Assembly: GCA_932526585.2 (NCBI GenBank)
Contig: OW052242.1
Span: 53,872,975 to 53,936,974, forward strand
Reading direction: 5' to 3'
Source of the DNA: Philonthus cognatus
Taxonomy: Eukaryota; Arthropoda; Insecta; Coleoptera; Staphylinidae
DNA length: 64,000 bases
Part shown: positions 62,208-64,000 of the stretch, piece by piece
Position numbering within the stretch: position 1 is the stretch's first letter
How the letters are laid out: each line of letters begins with the position of its first letter
Position numbers and translations under genes: made by a program
Notes under the pieces: generated by a model
Seen by the model: only the letters and a program-made list of their open reading frames with translations
Databases searched by the model: none
What the model was told of the DNA's origin: nothing

Positions 62208-62740
62208 ATTTTTTAGTGCCTTTTAGATTAGCCTAACGTTTCTTCACATAAAATTAAAGTGATTTAAAAATTTCTTAAAATATTCCTGTCTTTAAATTAA
62301 ACCATTTTTACAGTCAGATTAGCTTCAAAATTTGTTTACTTAAAATTAAAGTATTTACGTTTCTTCTAAAAATTCTAGCCTTTAAATTAAACCAAGTTTG
62401 TTTCTTCTGAAATGTTTTAACCTAAAATGAAAGTGATTAAATGTCATTGAAAATGCTTGCCTTTAAATTAAAACAATTCTAAGTGTTTTTTTTTTGATAA
62501 GCCTACAATTTCCTAATTTGAAATGTAACTAATTTATGATTATTTTTTGAAAAATTCTTGCTTTAAGTTAAACCAATTGTTAGTTTCATTTAGGTTAACT
62601 TAAAATGTCTTTACTTAAAGTTCGAGTTCTTTAAAAATTCTTGCTTTTATATTGGTAGAATTTTTGTTAGTGACTTTTAGATTAGGCTAAAATTTCTTTA
62701 CTTGAAAACTTAAAGTGAAATTCTAAGTTTTTATTTGAGT
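62208..62740. repeat. Degenerate tandem array, about 95-105-bp units
   Basis: About five units share TTTTAGATTAGCCTAAAATT, TCTTTACTTAAAATTAAAGT, AAAAATTCTTGCCTTTAAAT and TAAACCAATT. Divergence between units is considerable. Confidence 0.6.
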
Positions 62741-63469
62741 GTAAGACCGTGCATTAAGCAAAATATTTTATAAGAAAAATCAGCCGATGTGTAATGCTGA
62801 AATCACAGTTTCCCGACATTCAGTCGCCTAAAGTGTCAATTTATATTGTTAAGTGACGCATTGTTTTATTTAAGATTTGTTTTTTACCATTAACCGTTAA
62901 ACTGGTGTACCATTACAAGGAAATAATTAAAAGTCAAAATTATTTTACTGTTATAAATATTGACTTTCTTTTACTTTTGTTTAGCTTCTAGGCCCCTACC
63001 CCTGTGATACGCCTCTGCTAAATATCTATATTATTTCTACTTGAACTTTTTGATGCAATCCGTCGATTATTCAATAATATAATAATTTCGGGTATAATAA
63101 AAAAAATGTAATTTGAATGTTGACAAAGATTTCAAAGAAATAGATTAGATTATCTGGAAGCAAATAAACGCTACATACAATATGACGATAATAATCAAAA
63201 TGTTGCAAATGCCTAAAAATTCATCATGATCTCGAAGAAGTAGTAAGGATTGATGATAAAAAATACGAACTTTGAAATTTAACTATATTTGACGAAATTC
63301 TTTTAAAAACTTACGAAAATGAGAAATATATCATATTGTACATAGCATTTAAAAAAATGTATGAAATATTTGAATCTTAAACTGTGATAGAATTCGATAG
63401 TTTTGCGGGTTTTCTCCTGTTTATATATTAACTAACGATTTTGGAGGGTTTCATTTTTTGTAATATTAC
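62741..63469. other. AT-rich, nothing recognised
   Basis: No gene, repeat or structure identified. Confidence 0.3.
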
Positions 63470-63620
63470 TTCTAACAAGTGTTCCCACTCCTTAATTGAG
63501 CATGAAGTAAAATTTCGAGTTTAGAAAAGCCTGAATATTTGGTTTATCGCGACCAAACCAAATTTTCAGCCTTTTCTAAACTCGAAGTTTTACTTCATGC
63601 GCCCCGCTTATAAAAAGCCA
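63470..63620 (+). repeat. NFB hairpin copy, short loop
   Basis: The flank GTTCCCACTCCTTAATTGAGC precedes arms at about 63500-63600 meeting at GGTTTATCGCGACCAAACC; the diverged spacer GCTTATAAAAAGCCAACTTC follows. Confidence 0.78.
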
Positions 63621-63855
63621 ACTTCAAATAATGTTCAAAACATACTCATCAAGTATGTATATTTATGGTATGTATCATTCTTATTAAATAAATTTAAAAA
63701 AAACTCTATTTTATTGTGACTTTTGAGGATCTCGTGCCTTAACTATAAACCATAACTTTCTTGTACTAATAGAATTCAATAGTATGGTACCCTATAGTAC
63801 GAAAAAAATAATGTCATCTTTAGAACCATGTTAAAGCTATGTGCTAACGCTTATA

Positions 63856-63880
63856 AACCCATTAACGGGCGAGTAATTAT
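63856..63880 (+). repeat. PiggyBac-like terminal motif (weak)
   Basis: AACCCATTAACGGGCGAGTA then ATTAT, a relative of 57579 and 51877, again placed shortly before an NFB terminus. Confidence 0.3.
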
Positions 63881-63923
63881 GAAGTAAAATTTTGCTATTT
63901 CTATGAATGACTTGTTATAACAC

Positions 63924-64000
63924 ATACTGGGAATTTTTTTTTAAATATACATAATGTTTACGCTGTACATTTCGAGGCATTCGTCGATTTTATAAAATCG
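63924..64000 (+). repeat. NFB left terminus, cut by window end
   Basis: ATACTGGGAATTTTTTTTTA, then TTTCGAGGCATTCGTCGATT, matches the left flank of the copy at 51980; the hairpin should begin just past the window. Confidence 0.7.

Overview
This window looks like gene-poor, AT-rich chromosomal DNA of an arthropod, most likely an insect (inferred from TE content, not proven). No host exon, rRNA or tRNA gene could be supported. Nearly everything recognisable is a transposable element (TE), whole, broken or nested in another.

Layout. 1-5.06 kb: the right part of a non-autonomous hAT-like element plus small foldbacks. 5.06-9.5 kb: a decayed RTE-type retrotransposon (- strand) and a double-hairpin foldback. 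11.2-14.3 kb: a whole hAT DNA transposon with 8-bp target duplication and a nearly full-length transposase. 16.5-18.0 kb: TGACT-rich and GTCGGC-rich tandem arrays ending in a hairpin; 48.6-51.4 kb repeats this order. 20.6-24.7 kb: a CR1/jockey-group non-LTR retrotransposon (- strand) with an uninterrupted 920-aa endonuclease/RT. 25.7-28.2 kb: a hAT-type non-autonomous element with perfect 8-bp target duplication; inside it are hairpins and a 417-bp palindrome followed by a textbook-like hammerhead ribozyme. 30-37.7 kb: a Penelope endonuclease fragment, further foldbacks, a broken jockey-like RT and a Tc1/mariner relic. 37.7-47 kb: mostly unrecognised sequence with scattered relics. 48-55.5 kb: a probable composite hAT-like element holding tandem arrays, a Penelope-like element (RT + GIY-YIG) with inverted terminal repeats, and a SINE with a 13-bp target duplication. 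55.5-64 kb: foldbacks, one complete 538-bp nested foldback, and degenerate tandem repeats.

The dominant signal is a foldback family present about 30 times in both orientations, here called NFB (nested foldback; my label). A full copy runs: TIR starting ATACAGGGAG - flank with CACTCC(C) - hairpin with long complementary arms and a GC-rich loop - short spacer with ATAAAACACTGA - the same again in inverse. The whole element is therefore a palindrome with a hairpin inside each half. Arms stay complementary although their sequence differs among subfamilies. No protein is encoded.

A second theme is hammerhead-like motifs linked to Penelope-type termini: one with all core nucleotides in place (27571-27609) and several degenerate ones (52505, 54457, 43242, 31598). 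All repeat boundaries were found by eye; those without target duplications are approximate.
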